A DNA stretch of 64,000 bases from CAYGTO01 sp964352815 (lineage in GTDB: Bacteria > Pseudomonadota > Alphaproteobacteria > Rickettsiales > UBA3002): NCBI GenBank assembly GCA_964352815.1, contig CAYGTO010000001.1, positions 1 through 64,000 of the forward strand, in the 5' to 3' direction. Below the pieces are notes generated by a model, which made no database searches, was not told the DNA's origin, and was given only the letters and a program-made list of their open reading frames with translations. Every line of letters begins with the position of its first letter. Position 1 is the stretch's first letter. Shown one piece after another: positions 8,119 through 17,068 of the stretch. A program made the position numbers and the translations under genes.

Positions 8119-9891
8119 ATGACTAAAACCTACGGAAAATCCACCCTTGTAAGCCGCCACACCACGCAAGGACCAGAGCGTGCACCGCACCGCTCTTATC
8201 TCTATGCGATGGGGCTGTCTAAAGAACAGATTGACCAGCCATTAGTGGGCGTAGCGACCACGTGGAACGAAGCTGCTCCGTGTAATATTGCGCTGGGACG
8301 CCAGGCACAGGTAGTGAAAAAAGGCGTGAGCGCTGCGGGCGGAACGCCGAGAGAATTTACAAGTATCACCGTGACCGATGGGATCGCGATGGGGCATCAG
8401 GGGATGAAGAGTTCACTGGTCAGCCGCGAGGTGATCACCGATTCGGTCGAGTTGACGATGCGCGGTCATTGCTATGATGCGCTGGTCGGGCTAGCGGGCT
8501 GCGACAAATCGCTACCAGGTTTGATGATGGCAATGCTGCGGTTGAATGTGCCGAGCGTGTTTATGTATGGCGGATCGATTTTGCCAGGACAGTTCAAAGG
8601 CAAACAGATCAGCGTGCAGGATGTGTTTGAAGCGGTGGGTAAACATAGCGCTGGGAGTATGGATGATGCCGAACTCGATGAGATTGAGCAGGTCGCATGC
8701 CCATCGTCAGGATCGTGCGGAGGACAGTTTACCGCGAATACGATGGCGTGCGTGAGTGAGGCGATTGGCTTGGCGTTACCAGGTTCTGCCGGTGCGCCAG
8801 CGCCGTATGAGTCGCGCGATGCCTATGCGTTTGCGAGCGGCGAGGCAGTGATGCGCTTGATTAAGGATAAGCTGCGCCCGCGCGATATTGTGACGCGTGA
8901 AGCGCTTGAGAACGCGGCGGCAGTGGTCGCCGCAACCGGCGGTTCGACGAATGCCGCGCTGCATCTGCCAGCGATGGCGCATGAGGCGGGGATTGATTTT
9001 AATTTGCATGATGTCGGCGCGATTTTCAGCAAGACGCCTTATATTGCCGATTTGAAACCGGGCGGGCGTTACCTCGCGAAACATATGCATGAGATTGGCG
9101 GAATTCCGGTGGTGATGAAAGAGTTGCTGGAAAGCGGCCATTTGCATGGCGATTGCATCACGGTGACGGGGAAGACGATTGCTGAGAATTTGAATGATGT
9201 GGTGGTGCCGGCGTACGAACCGCCGCCGGAAGTGGGCGAGGGGAATTACCCATCGATGACCGGTGCGATGCAGCATGTGGTGGCTCCGGTATCCGCGCCG
9301 CTATCGCCGACGGGCGGGGTGATTAGCCTGAAAGGGAATCTCGCGCCAGAAGGGGCGATTGTCAAAGTCGCGGGGATGAAGCGTTTGGTGCATAGCGGCC
9401 CAGCGCGCGTATTTGAATGTGAGGAAGATGCGTTTGCCGCGGTGGAGAAGCGTGACTATACAGAAGGCGATGTGATGGTGATTCGCTATGAAGGGCCGAA
9501 AGGCGGGCCGGGGATGCGCGAGATGCTCGCGACGACGGCGGCGCTGGCGGGCCAGGGCGCGGAGAATGTGGCGCTGATTACCGATGGGCGTTTTTCGGGC
9601 GCAACGCGTGGGTTCTGTATTGGTCATGTCGGGCCGGAAGCCGCGGTAGGCGGGCCAATTGGCCTGATTAAAGATGGCGATGTGATCACGATTGATGCGG
9701 AGAAGCGCACGATCGATGTCGATGTGAGTGACGCAGAAATGGCCGCGCGCCGTAAGAGTTGGCAGCCGCGCGACCATGACTATCAATCGGGCACGCTGTG
9801 GAAATATGCGCAAACGGTCGGCTCGGCCGAGACGGGTGCTGTGACGCATCCGGGGGCGGCGAAAGAAACGCACATTTTCGCGGATATTTAA
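8119..9891 (+). CDS. ilvD: Dihydroxy-acid dehydratase
   Basis: 590 residues, close to the long alphaproteobacterial IlvD/Edd family form. It dehydrates 2,3-dihydroxy-3-methylvalerate and 2,3-dihydroxyisovalerate to the 2-keto acids that give isoleucine and valine, using an Fe-S cluster. Cluster cysteines are visible in GLAGCDKSLPG and in CPSSGSCGGQFTANTMA, and the conserved C-terminal active-site region GRFSGATRGFCIGHVGPEA is present. The paralogous 6-phosphogluconate dehydratase (Edd) is less likely given the N-terminal YAMGLSKEQIDQPLVGVATTW pattern. No leader peptide or attenuator is visible in the 45 bases upstream. Downstream lies a family A repeat that may end its transcript. Confidence 0.95.
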   Translation: MTKTYGKSTLVSRHTTQGPERAPHRSYLYAMGLSKEQIDQPLVGVATTWNEAAPCNIALGRQAQVVKKGVSAAGGTPREFTSITVTDGIAMGHQGMKSSLVSREVITDSVELTMRGHCYDALVGLAGCDKSLPGLMMAMLRLNVPSVFMYGGSILPGQFKGKQISVQDVFEAVGKHSAGSMDDAELDEIEQVACPSSGSCGGQFTANTMACVSEAIGLALPGSAGAPAPYESRDAYAFASGEAVMRLIKDKLRPRDIVTREALENAAAVVAATGGSTNAALHLPAMAHEAGIDFNLHDVGAIFSKTPYIADLKPGGRYLAKHMHEIGGIPVVMKELLESGHLHGDCITVTGKTIAENLNDVVVPAYEPPPEVGEGNYPSMTGAMQHVVAPVSAPLSPTGGVISLKGNLAPEGAIVKVAGMKRLVHSGPARVFECEEDAFAAVEKRDYTEGDVMVIRYEGPKGGPGMREMLATTAALAGQGAENVALITDGRFSGATRGFCIGHVGPEAAVGGPIGLIKDGDVITIDAEKRTIDVDVSDAEMAARRKSWQPRDHDYQSGTLWKYAQTVGSAETGAVTHPGAAKETHIFADI

Positions 9892-9895
9892 TAAA

Positions 9896-9968
9896 CGTCA
9901 TCCTGTTGCTCGACACCAGAATCTGATACAAATAGCTAGAGATACTGGCGTCAAGCGCCAGTATGACG
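9896..9968. repeat. Family A palindromic repeat (copy 1)
   Basis: The element is bounded by CGTCAT and ATGACG. It contains a perfect hairpin with a 9-bp stem and 5-base loop (ATACTGGCG, TCAAG, CGCCAGTAT at 9942-9964). It lies between the convergent ilvD and trkA, where the hairpin may also serve as a transcript end, although no long T-run follows. Confidence 0.7.
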
Positions 9969-9990
9969 GCGGGCTTTTAAAAATATTACA

Positions 9991-11370
9991 CTAAAAATAT
10001 TCCACACTCACCGAGAAAATCCGCTCGACCTTTTTGACCATGGCTGCGCTGGTGACGAGCAAGATGCGATCCTCTTGAGAAATGATGGTGTCGGCAGTGG
10101 GTAGGATGACTTCCTTGCCGCGGAGTACGGCGCAGACTTGCACTTCTTTCGGTAGGCCGAGCTCGCCGACTTTTTTTCCGAGGAGTGAGGAGGTTTCGAC
10201 TGCTTCTGCTTCAATCACCTCTGCGAGGCCGTTAGCGATGGAGTAGACGGAGCGAATGCGTCCGCGGCGGACATAGCGCAGGATGGTGGAAACGGTGGTT
10301 TCGCGCGGGTTGACGACGGCGTCGATTCCGAGATCGCCCCAAAGCGAGGTGTAGGAGGTGTTGTTGACCAATGTGATCGCGCGTTCGCAGCCATTGCGCT
10401 TGGCGAGAAGCGAGGCGAGAATGTTGGTTTCATCATCGTTGGTCACCGCGATCGCCATGTCCATATGATCAATACCGGCTTCGAGCAGCAGCTCCCGGTC
10501 AAGGGCGCTGCCATGGAGTACGGTAGCACGCTCGAGCTTCGAAGCGGCGCGCTCAGCTTGCGCGCGGTCATATTCGATGAGTTTGGCTTTAATATCGCGC
10601 GCACCATCTTTTTCGAACGAGTGGGCGATGGAGAGACCGATATTCCCCGCCCCGAAAATGACGGCGCGACCAACATCTTGCTCGGTATGGCCAAAGAGCG
10701 GCATGACCTTGGGAAGGTCTACCGGGGTGGCGACGAAGAAGGCGTGGTCGTGCGCTTTGAGCATGAGGTCAGGGCCGGGGAAGAGGAAGCGACCATCGCG
10801 TTCAACGCCGAGGATGCGCGCTTTCATCCCTGCAAACTTCTGTTCGGCAAGTGGCAGCGGTAAGTTCAGCAGCGCGCAATCAGGTTCACAATTCACCTGT
10901 GTGACGCGCACATGACCATCCGCAAACGGGATCATGTCCATCGCGCCGGGTGTGTGGATTCGACGGAGAATGGTTTCCGCAACTTCGATTTCCGGAGAAA
11001 TAATATGGTCGAGCGCCAGATGATCATTGGCGTAGAGGCCAGCCCACTCTGGGCGCAGGTAATTCTGATGGCGGATTCGCGCGATTTTTGTGGGAATGCT
11101 GAACAACGAATACCCAATCTGGCAGGCGACCATATTGACTTCGTCGGAGTAGGTGACGGCAATCAGCATGTCAGCATTTTCTGCACCCGCGGCCTGAAGC
11201 ACGCTAGGGTGGGAGGCGTGTCCATGATAGGCGGTGGCATCGGTCGAATCGTTGATCTTTGCGACAAGCGTCGCGTTCTGGTCAATCAGGCTGACTTCGT
11301 TGCCTTCCTTTGAAAGATGCTGTGCGATGCTGAAGCCGACTTGGCCCGCGCCACAGATTAAAAACTTCAT
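9991..11370 (-). CDS. trkA: Trk potassium uptake regulatory subunit TrkA
   Basis: 459 residues, the standard two-lobed TrkA: two RCK_N Rossmann domains, each followed by an RCK_C domain. The first nucleotide-binding motif is GAGQVGFSIAQHLSKEG near the N-terminus and the second is GAGNIGLSIAHSFEKDG at about residue 240. The acidic residue ending the second strand of each fold is visible (LIDQN, LIEYD). This peripheral cytosolic ring binds NAD(H) or ATP and gates the TrkH channel; a trkH lies about 37 kb away at 48335. It follows ntrX on the same strand after 84 bases, as in the conserved nifR3-ntr-trkA locus. That gap could carry its own promoter. Confidence 0.94.
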   Translation of the reverse strand: MKFLICGAGQVGFSIAQHLSKEGNEVSLIDQNATLVAKINDSTDATAYHGHASHPSVLQAAGAENADMLIAVTYSDEVNMVACQIGYSLFSIPTKIARIRHQNYLRPEWAGLYANDHLALDHIISPEIEVAETILRRIHTPGAMDMIPFADGHVRVTQVNCEPDCALLNLPLPLAEQKFAGMKARILGVERDGRFLFPGPDLMLKAHDHAFFVATPVDLPKVMPLFGHTEQDVGRAVIFGAGNIGLSIAHSFEKDGARDIKAKLIEYDRAQAERAASKLERATVLHGSALDRELLLEAGIDHMDMAIAVTNDDETNILASLLAKRNGCERAITLVNNTSYTSLWGDLGIDAVVNPRETTVSTILRYVRRGRIRSVYSIANGLAEVIEAEAVETSSLLGKKVGELGLPKEVQVCAVLRGKEVILPTADTIISQEDRILLVTSAAMVKKVERIFSVSVEYF

Positions 11371-11454
11371 ACTGCCCCCAGAGGCTTCTACTTATACATA
11401 TTAGTAGAAATGGATTTTAAGGATGGTAGCGAATTTTAGGAGAAATAACAACCG

Positions 11455-12855
11455 TTAAGCAGCGACAGGCTTTTCTTCGTTATGAAGGCCGAGGCTCTTG
11501 AGTTTGCGGTGGAGGGCGGAGCGTTCCATGCCGATGAAGGTCGCGGTTTTCGAGATGTTGCCATTGAAGCGGCCGATCTGCGCGGCGAGATAGTCCCGTT
11601 CGAAATGTTCGCGCGCCTCACGAAGCGGCATGCTCATCATCTCATGGCGTAGCACAGAATCGGTGCCGCTGACTTTGGGTTGTGCGAATAGTTCCGGCGG
11701 CAGCATGTCGATCGTAATATCTTGCGAGCTTTCGCCTGAGGCCATAATCAGCAGCCATTCCATCATGTTACGCAAGTGACGGACATTCCCCGGCCAGCTG
11801 TATGATTGTAACGCGCCCATCGCATCGTCGGTGATTTTGCGCTTGGGGACACCGGAAATTTCGCTCGCACGCTTGATGAAATAGTTGCATAGCATGGGAA
11901 TATCTTCGCGGCGATCCGAGAGTTTCGGCATCTCGATTGGTACGACGTTAAGGCGATAGTAGAGGTCTTCGCGGAAACGGCCATCTTCAATTTCGCGCTG
12001 CAAATCGCGGTTGGTCGCGGCGACCACGCGGACATCGACCTGAACGCGCTTGCTGCCGAACTGACGCTCAAAGGATTGCTCCTGAAGTGCGCGTAGAACA
12101 CGGCTTTGGGTTTCAAGATGCATGTCAGCCACTTCATCGATGAACAGGGTGCCGCCATGGGCACGCTCAAACATGCCTAGTTTTGATGCGCCACCGTTGG
12201 GCGTGTGCTCTTCCGTGCCAAACAGCTCTGCTTCAACGCGGCTTGGCGAGATGCTGGCGGCGTTCATCACTACGAACGGACCAGGCGCGCGTTTCGATTG
12301 GTTGTGAATCATGCGCGCGATGACTTCTTTGCCCGTGCCCGGCGCACCGGAAATCAGGATACGGCTATTGGTCGGCGCGACTTTCTTTACGGTCTGACGC
12401 AGCTGCTGAACGGTTTGTGAATGGCCAATTAGTTCGGTCTCGGGTGATCCACGAAGTCTAAGCTCCTGATTTTCATGCTTTAATCGAGAGGATTCCAAAG
12501 CACGCTGAAGCACAAGAAGGAGTCGCTCGGCAGTGAAGGGCTTTTCGATGAAGTCATAGGCGCCGATCTTGATGGCGTTAACCGCGGTTTCAATGTTGCC
12601 ATGACCGCTGATCATGATGACCGGGAGATGTGCGTATTTTCGGTGCACCATTTCGAGGATGCCGAGCCCATCCAGCTCACTGCCTTGGAGCCAAATATCG
12701 AGGATAATCGCAGAGGGAACGCGTTCAGCGATGGCTTTCAGCGCGCTGTCGCTGTTATGTGCCAGCCGTGTGACATAGCCTTCATCTTTGAGGACATCGG
12801 CGATGAGTTCGCTAATGTCTGATTCATCGTCAACGATGAGAATATCCGCGCTCAT
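11455..12855 (-). CDS. ntrX: Nitrogen-regulation response regulator NtrX
   Basis: 466 residues: receiver domain (phosphoacceptor Asp in IILDIWLQGSE, acidic DDES near the N-terminus), AAA+ domain with Walker A GAPGTGKE and Walker B TLFIDEVAD, arginine-finger region FREDLYYRLNVVP, and a Fis-type helix-turn-helix (ISKTATFIGMERSALHRKL). The GAFTGA loop that contacts sigma-54 is not present; the equivalent stretch reads EEHTPNGGASKLGMF. Loss of GAFTGA is known for alphaproteobacterial NtrX, which generally acts as a conventional DNA-binding regulator rather than a sigma-54 activator. It lies 27 bases after ntrY and is certainly its cognate regulator. Confidence 0.94.
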   Translation of the reverse strand: MSADILIVDDESDISELIADVLKDEGYVTRLAHNSDSALKAIAERVPSAIILDIWLQGSELDGLGILEMVHRKYAHLPVIMISGHGNIETAVNAIKIGAYDFIEKPFTAERLLLVLQRALESSRLKHENQELRLRGSPETELIGHSQTVQQLRQTVKKVAPTNSRILISGAPGTGKEVIARMIHNQSKRAPGPFVVMNAASISPSRVEAELFGTEEHTPNGGASKLGMFERAHGGTLFIDEVADMHLETQSRVLRALQEQSFERQFGSKRVQVDVRVVAATNRDLQREIEDGRFREDLYYRLNVVPIEMPKLSDRREDIPMLCNYFIKRASEISGVPKRKITDDAMGALQSYSWPGNVRHLRNMMEWLLIMASGESSQDITIDMLPPELFAQPKVSGTDSVLRHEMMSMPLREAREHFERDYLAAQIGRFNGNISKTATFIGMERSALHRKLKSLGLHNEEKPVAA

Positions 12856-12882
12856 GAGCTTCCTTATAGAATCAAAATCTCG

Positions 12883-15084
12883 TTACTGTTGTTTTTTTAC
12901 ATCAGTTAACTTGGGGAATGCAAGCGTAACTTTTGCGCCACCCACAGCACGGTTGGATAAGGTCAGGGAACCGCCGTGATCTTCCATATGTTTTTTAACG
13001 ATAGCGAGGCCGAGGCCAGTGCCTTTCGCGCGGGTGGTGACGTAGGGCTCGGTCAGGCTAGAGAGCTTATCTTCGGGGAACCCGGTGCCATTATCTTCCA
13101 CCGTGACCTGCCAATGCTCGCCGCGATCTTCGCTGGTGATGCGGATTTCAGGCTGGTAACGATCGAGTGTGTCTTTGTGATCTTTTTGATACAATTCAAT
13201 GCCTTCCGCAGCATTTTTCAGCAGGTTTGTAAAGAGCTGGCCAATATGGCGCTCATCAATCTTGGCGATCATTTCCTCGTCATAGCCCTCGCGGATATAC
13301 TTAATTTTGGGATGCACAGTGTTCTCAGAAAAGATGATCTGTTTAATGATTTTGAGCAGGTCTTTTTCGCTCAGGATCGAGCGCGGCATGCGGGCGAAGG
13401 AGCCGAATTCATCGACCATCGTGCCGATATCGGCGACATGTTTCTGGATGGTTTCAATATATTTATCAAAAGGTTCTCTAAGTTTCTTGTCTTCTGGCGC
13501 GAATTTGTGTTTGATCCGTTCAGTCGAGAGCTGGATAGGGGTCAGCGGGTTTTTGATCTCATGGGCGATGCGGCGTGCGACATCGGCCCACGCCGCGTTG
13601 CGCTGCGCAGTGACCAGCGGGGTTACATCATCGAATGTGACGATAAAGCCTTCAATTTTACCGTTAAACTCTTCTGTGGAGATGCGTAGATTGAGAATTT
13701 TGCTCGTCCCGGCACGCATGATCTTGATTTGATCCTGCACAATGCAGCCGGGCATGGTTTTTGCGAGTTCGATTAGCGCTTCCACTTCGGGGAAGACGAG
13801 GAGCATTTCTTCGCCTTCGAGCGTGTCTTCTTCATTATGGTCGGGCGAGAGAATGTCAAAGGCGAGCTTGTTATAGACGGTGATGCGCTGGCCCTCATCG
13901 AGTGCAATGACCCCGGCGGACACGCCGGAGAATACGGCTTCCATCATCCGGCGGCGCTCATCGAGGCGGCGGTTCGCGTTGATCAGCTCATCGCGCTGGC
14001 GGCCAAGCTGTTGGGTCATCCGGTTGAAGGTTCGCGCGAGGGTAGCGATTTCATCATGCTGATGGCCCTCGGGTACGCTGGCGGTGTAGTCCCCGGCTTT
14101 AACCCGGTCGGTGGCGTTGATCAGCTCAGCAATCGGCGAGACAATACGCATGGCGAGGTAAAAGCCGACCCAAAGCGAGATTAAGAGCAAAAAGAGCGCC
14201 ACCATAATATAGAAAAGGGTAAATTTATTCTGCACCATGGTAATGTTCTGTTTCAGCTTGGCATACTCAGTCACCGCGCCTTGAGTGTTCTGCATATGCT
14301 TGATGACTTTACTGTCGATGAGCCGGCCGATCAGAAGATACATATCGTTGAGCGCGTCGAGTTGGATAAGCGCGCGGATCTTTTGTTTTTCGTCGGTGAG
14401 CAAGACGACTCTGCCCTCGCGGGCGCGGGCGAGAATCTCGGGTGGAATTTGCTCAAAGGCGAGCGATAGGCTCAAATCGCTCCGAGCCATGACGCGCTGG
14501 GGCGTGAAGACGATGGCCTCGCTCAGCCCGCGCAGGATGGTTTGCGTGTTGAGGACTTGGCGGAAATTGGAAGGTGAGCTCATGGCGATGGGTAGCTCGG
14601 GTTCAATATCACGCGCCATGGCCAGCGCATCGATTCGGATATTCTCGCCATGTTCCTCAAGGTAGGCCTCGGCAACGGCGAGTGAATCGGTCAGAGCGAT
14701 TGAAACCCGGTCAGAGAACCAGGCGCGGATGCCGACATTGAAGAAGACAGTCGAGAAGATGGCGACGCAGAGGGTCGGGATGATGGCGACCAAGGCGAAG
14801 GTGATGAGGATGCGTTTTTGTAGTTTAAACCCAATGCCTTGGGTCTTGACGCGCTTCCACATGGCGTAGATGCGATGCGACATGAAGCCGACAATGAGTA
14901 GCAAGAGGATGCCATTGAGGACGGTGAGGTTGAGTAGCGTACTGACGTCAGCGCCGAAGATATTGTGCTTCCCGAGCATGACGATGTAGCCAATGATACC
15001 GCAGAAAAAGAGGAGTGCGAAGGCCGAAACAAAGAGCAATGGCCGGCCGGCAACGTGACGGGGGCTGACAACCGTGCTGCCCAT
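12883..15084 (-). CDS. ntrY: Nitrogen-regulation sensor histidine kinase NtrY
   Basis: 733 residues. The N-terminus holds several membrane helices (LLFVSAFALLFFCGIIGYIV; LNLTVLNGILLLLIVGFM; ILITFALVAIIPTLCVAIF), a periplasmic sensor segment, and another helix before a HAMP domain (RIVSPIAELINATDRVKAGD). A PAS domain follows, then the HisKA H-box (DVARRIAHEIKNPLTPIQLS) and the ATPase boxes (NLLKNAAEGIE; DNGTGFPED; GTGLGLAIVKKH). It is thought to respond to nitrogen status or redox and phosphorylates NtrX. Its ATG overlaps the dusB stop by one base (TAATG), showing translational coupling. In most Alphaproteobacteria ntrBC sits between dusB and ntrY; both genes are missing here. Confidence 0.94.
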   Translation of the reverse strand: MGSTVVSPRHVAGRPLLFVSAFALLFFCGIIGYIVMLGKHNIFGADVSTLLNLTVLNGILLLLIVGFMSHRIYAMWKRVKTQGIGFKLQKRILITFALVAIIPTLCVAIFSTVFFNVGIRAWFSDRVSIALTDSLAVAEAYLEEHGENIRIDALAMARDIEPELPIAMSSPSNFRQVLNTQTILRGLSEAIVFTPQRVMARSDLSLSLAFEQIPPEILARAREGRVVLLTDEKQKIRALIQLDALNDMYLLIGRLIDSKVIKHMQNTQGAVTEYAKLKQNITMVQNKFTLFYIMVALFLLLISLWVGFYLAMRIVSPIAELINATDRVKAGDYTASVPEGHQHDEIATLARTFNRMTQQLGRQRDELINANRRLDERRRMMEAVFSGVSAGVIALDEGQRITVYNKLAFDILSPDHNEEDTLEGEEMLLVFPEVEALIELAKTMPGCIVQDQIKIMRAGTSKILNLRISTEEFNGKIEGFIVTFDDVTPLVTAQRNAAWADVARRIAHEIKNPLTPIQLSTERIKHKFAPEDKKLREPFDKYIETIQKHVADIGTMVDEFGSFARMPRSILSEKDLLKIIKQIIFSENTVHPKIKYIREGYDEEMIAKIDERHIGQLFTNLLKNAAEGIELYQKDHKDTLDRYQPEIRITSEDRGEHWQVTVEDNGTGFPEDKLSSLTEPYVTTRAKGTGLGLAIVKKHMEDHGGSLTLSNRAVGGAKVTLAFPKLTDVKKQQ

Positions 15085-16226
15085 TAGGCCGCCTGGGCCA
15101 GAGGTTGCTGGGACTGGTGATCAATCGCGCGGTCGAAATAATCGCTGATATAGCGCTGCACTTCGTCGGCATCGGTCATTTGGTTGACCTCTTTACGAAA
15201 TTGCGCCGAACCGTGGATACCATTGGAATACCAACCAATATGCTTGCGCGCGATGCGTACACCCGGAATGCGGCCATAATGATGGAGCATGTCTTCAACA
15301 TGTTCGAGGACGATGGTTTTGAGCTCGGGTAAAGAAGGGGCACCGTTCTGCGAGGAGCCGTTAGGCGACCTGTCTTCGCCGAAGCGAAGCTCCGGCTTCG
15401 CGCAGGCAGGCGCGGCAGTCGAGGGCGTATTCCTCTGTTCTTCTCTGTGGCTCTGGATCGCGTCGCTTCGCTCGCGAAGTGGTTCGTTTTTCTTCCTCAA
15501 ATATTCACAGACTTGCGATGGGAACCAGGGGCGGCCATAAGTGCCACGGCCGATCATGACGCCATCTGCGCCGGATTGATTGAGTGCGGCGTCGACATCC
15601 TCAAAGCTGGTGATATCGCCATTGGCGACCACAGGGAGGTTCACCGCGTCTTTAACCGTGCGAATGAAATCCCAGTCAGCCGAGCCTTTATACATTTGGC
15701 AGCGGGTGCGGCCATGGATGGTGATCATCTGAATGCCCACATCTTCCGCGATTTTCGCGAGTTTTGGTGCGTTGAGGCTGTCATGATCCCAGCCCATGCG
15801 CATTTTGAGGGTGACGGGGATTTTCACCGCATCCACCGTGGCTTTAAGAATATCGGCGGCGAGCAGTTCATCGCGCATCAGTGCCGAACCGGCATAGCTA
15901 TTAACGATCTTTTTAACGGGGCAGCCGAAATTAATATCAATCATATTGGCGCCGCGCCCCTCATTGAGCTTGGCGGCTTCGGCCATCGTCTCCGGCTCAC
16001 AGCCCGCGAGCTGAATCGCGAACGGGTATTCGTTGGGGTCAAATGCCATCATCCGATCGGTGTTTTTGGTCTCGAGCACCACCCCTTTACTCGCAATCAT
16101 CTCTGACACGACTAGCCCCACGCCGAAGCGCTTCACCAGCTTACGAAACGGCAAATCGGAGACACCGGTCATCGGCGCCAGAAGAACCGGGTCGGAGAGG
16201 GTAAGGTTTCCGATAGAAATGGTCAT
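15084..16226 (-). CDS. dusB: tRNA-dihydrouridine synthase B (NifR3 family) with in-frame insertion
   Basis: About 380 residues from the ATG at 16226, longer than the usual 320-340. A further in-frame start at 16292 would add 22 residues unlike the family. FMN-dependent TIM-barrel enzyme that reduces uridines in tRNA. Landmarks: LLAPMTGVSDLPFRKL, catalytic cysteine in NFGCPVKKIVNSYAGSALM, TLKMRMGWD, TIHGRTR, VVANGDI and GVMIGRGTYGRPW. Between EYLRKKNEPL and PELKTIVLEHVEDML lies a stretch of about 40 residues with no counterpart in the family, rich in Ser, Arg, Pro and Asn, encoded by hairpin-rich repeat DNA. It falls in the linker between the barrel and the C-terminal helical tRNA-binding domain, where it may be tolerated. 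First gene of dusB-ntrY-ntrX-trkA. Confidence 0.9.
   Translation of the reverse strand: MTISIGNLTLSDPVLLAPMTGVSDLPFRKLVKRFGVGLVVSEMIASKGVVLETKNTDRMMAFDPNEYPFAIQLAGCEPETMAEAAKLNEGRGANMIDINFGCPVKKIVNSYAGSALMRDELLAADILKATVDAVKIPVTLKMRMGWDHDSLNAPKLAKIAEDVGIQMITIHGRTRCQMYKGSADWDFIRTVKDAVNLPVVANGDITSFEDVDAALNQSGADGVMIGRGTYGRPWFPSQVCEYLRKKNEPLRERSDAIQSHREEQRNTPSTAAPACAKPELRFGEDRSPNGSSQNGAPSLPELKTIVLEHVEDMLHHYGRIPGVRIARKHIGWYSNGIHGSAQFRKEVNQMTDADEVQRYISDYFDRAIDHQSQQPLAQAA
15325..15486. repeat. Family C repeat inside dusB
   Basis: Repeat DNA in frame within dusB. It contains a perfect hairpin GCGAAGC-TCCG-GCTTCGC (15384-15401) and a second, CTTCG-CTCG-CGAAG (15466-15479). The phrases GGCAGGCGCG and TGTGGCTCTGGAT are shared with the intergenic element at 17625-17748. 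Boundaries are approximate and set by where the DusB family alignment should resume. Confidence 0.6.
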
Positions 16227-16285
16227 GAGGTAGATATACTCTGGCTTTAGAGGTGAGTCAATTATTGCTAATATACGTAACGTGA

Positions 16286-16358
16286 CTGTCATTGCACGGC
16301 GTGTCCGGGCAATCCAAAAAGAATCATTGGATTACCCGCATAAAGCGGGTAATGACAG
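16286..16358. repeat. Family A palindromic repeat (copy 2)
   Basis: Bounded by CTGTCAT and ATGACAG. The inner hairpin ATTACCCGC-ATAAA-GCGGGTAAT (16331-16353) has the same 9-bp stem and 5-base loop design as the copy at 9942. It lies between the divergent dusB and ispD and ends 13 bases before the ispD ribosome site, so it may carry or disturb promoter elements of either gene. Confidence 0.75.
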
Positions 16359-16381
16359 CCTAACAAGTATTGAGGAGAAAC

Positions 16382-17068
16382 ATGAACATTGCAGCACTCA
16401 TCGTGGCGGCCGGGAAAGGCGAGCGGATGGGCGATGGTACGGCACTTCCTAAGCAATATCAGCCGGTTGCAGGGAAGGCGCTGATCGCACATTCAGTGGA
16501 GCGGCTCTCGGCGCATCCGGCGGTTCATCAGTGTGTGTGCGTGATTCATCCCGATCATGAGGCGCAGTATCAGACGGCGTTTCTTGATAGCAATGCGCCA
16601 CAGCATGTTGAGGGCGGGGCCACGCGCCAGCTTTCGGTGTTGCATGGTCTGCGCGCGCTCGAGCAGCAAGGGGCCAGCCATGTGTTGATTCATGATGCGG
16701 CGCGGCCGATGCTGTCAGATGATCTGATCACGCGCCTGTGCGAAGCGCTGGTCTATCATGAGGCGGTGGTGCCGTGCGTCCCGGTGGCGGATAGTTTGAA
16801 GCGAGTCGAGAAGGAACAGCTCGTCGAGTCGGTGCAGCGCGATCATCTGATGCAGGTGCAAACGCCGCAAGCGTTCGAGTTGAAATCGATTCTGATGTTG
16901 CATGAAGCTGCGGCCGCGCATGATGATGTGTATTACACCGATGATGCGTCGCTCTGTGAGCATGCGGATCAGCCGGTGGCGGTGGTGGCAGGCGAACGGC
17001 GCAATATCAAAGTGACATTTCCTGAAGATGTGGCATTAGTGGAAGCGATGATGAAAGGAGCGGTATGA
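16382..17068 (+). CDS. ispD: 2-C-methyl-D-erythritol 4-phosphate cytidylyltransferase
   Basis: 228 residues. It transfers CMP from CTP to MEP, the third step of the MEP isoprenoid pathway. The N-terminal nucleotide-binding loop is ALIVAAGKGERMG, followed by KQYQPVAGKALIAHSVERL; LIHDAARPMLSDDLI and the C-terminal TDDASLCEH and NIKVTFPEDVALVEA segments complete the family pattern. The ATG at 16382 follows TGAGGAGAA, an excellent ribosome site, and is preferred over the upstream TTG. The gene overlaps ispF by four bases (ATGA). Many Alphaproteobacteria carry a fused ispDF; here the two are separate but translationally coupled. Confidence 0.94.
   Translation: MNIAALIVAAGKGERMGDGTALPKQYQPVAGKALIAHSVERLSAHPAVHQCVCVIHPDHEAQYQTAFLDSNAPQHVEGGATRQLSVLHGLRALEQQGASHVLIHDAARPMLSDDLITRLCEALVYHEAVVPCVPVADSLKRVEKEQLVESVQRDHLMQVQTPQAFELKSILMLHEAAAAHDDVYYTDDASLCEHADQPVAVVAGERRNIKVTFPEDVALVEAMMKGAV

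Noticed and set aside
9942..9964. Simple intrinsic terminator of ilvD
   Set aside because: There is no T-run after the hairpin, and the TGTCAT/ATGACG-type flanks identify it as part of a dispersed repeat; a terminating role remains possible.
12976..13689. 237-codon frame antisense to ntrY
   Set aside because: Overlaps the kinase domain of ntrY fully, and no family pattern is visible.
15447..16106. 219-codon frame antisense to dusB
   Set aside because: Covers the conserved DusB barrel codons; the insertion region only opens the frame by chance.
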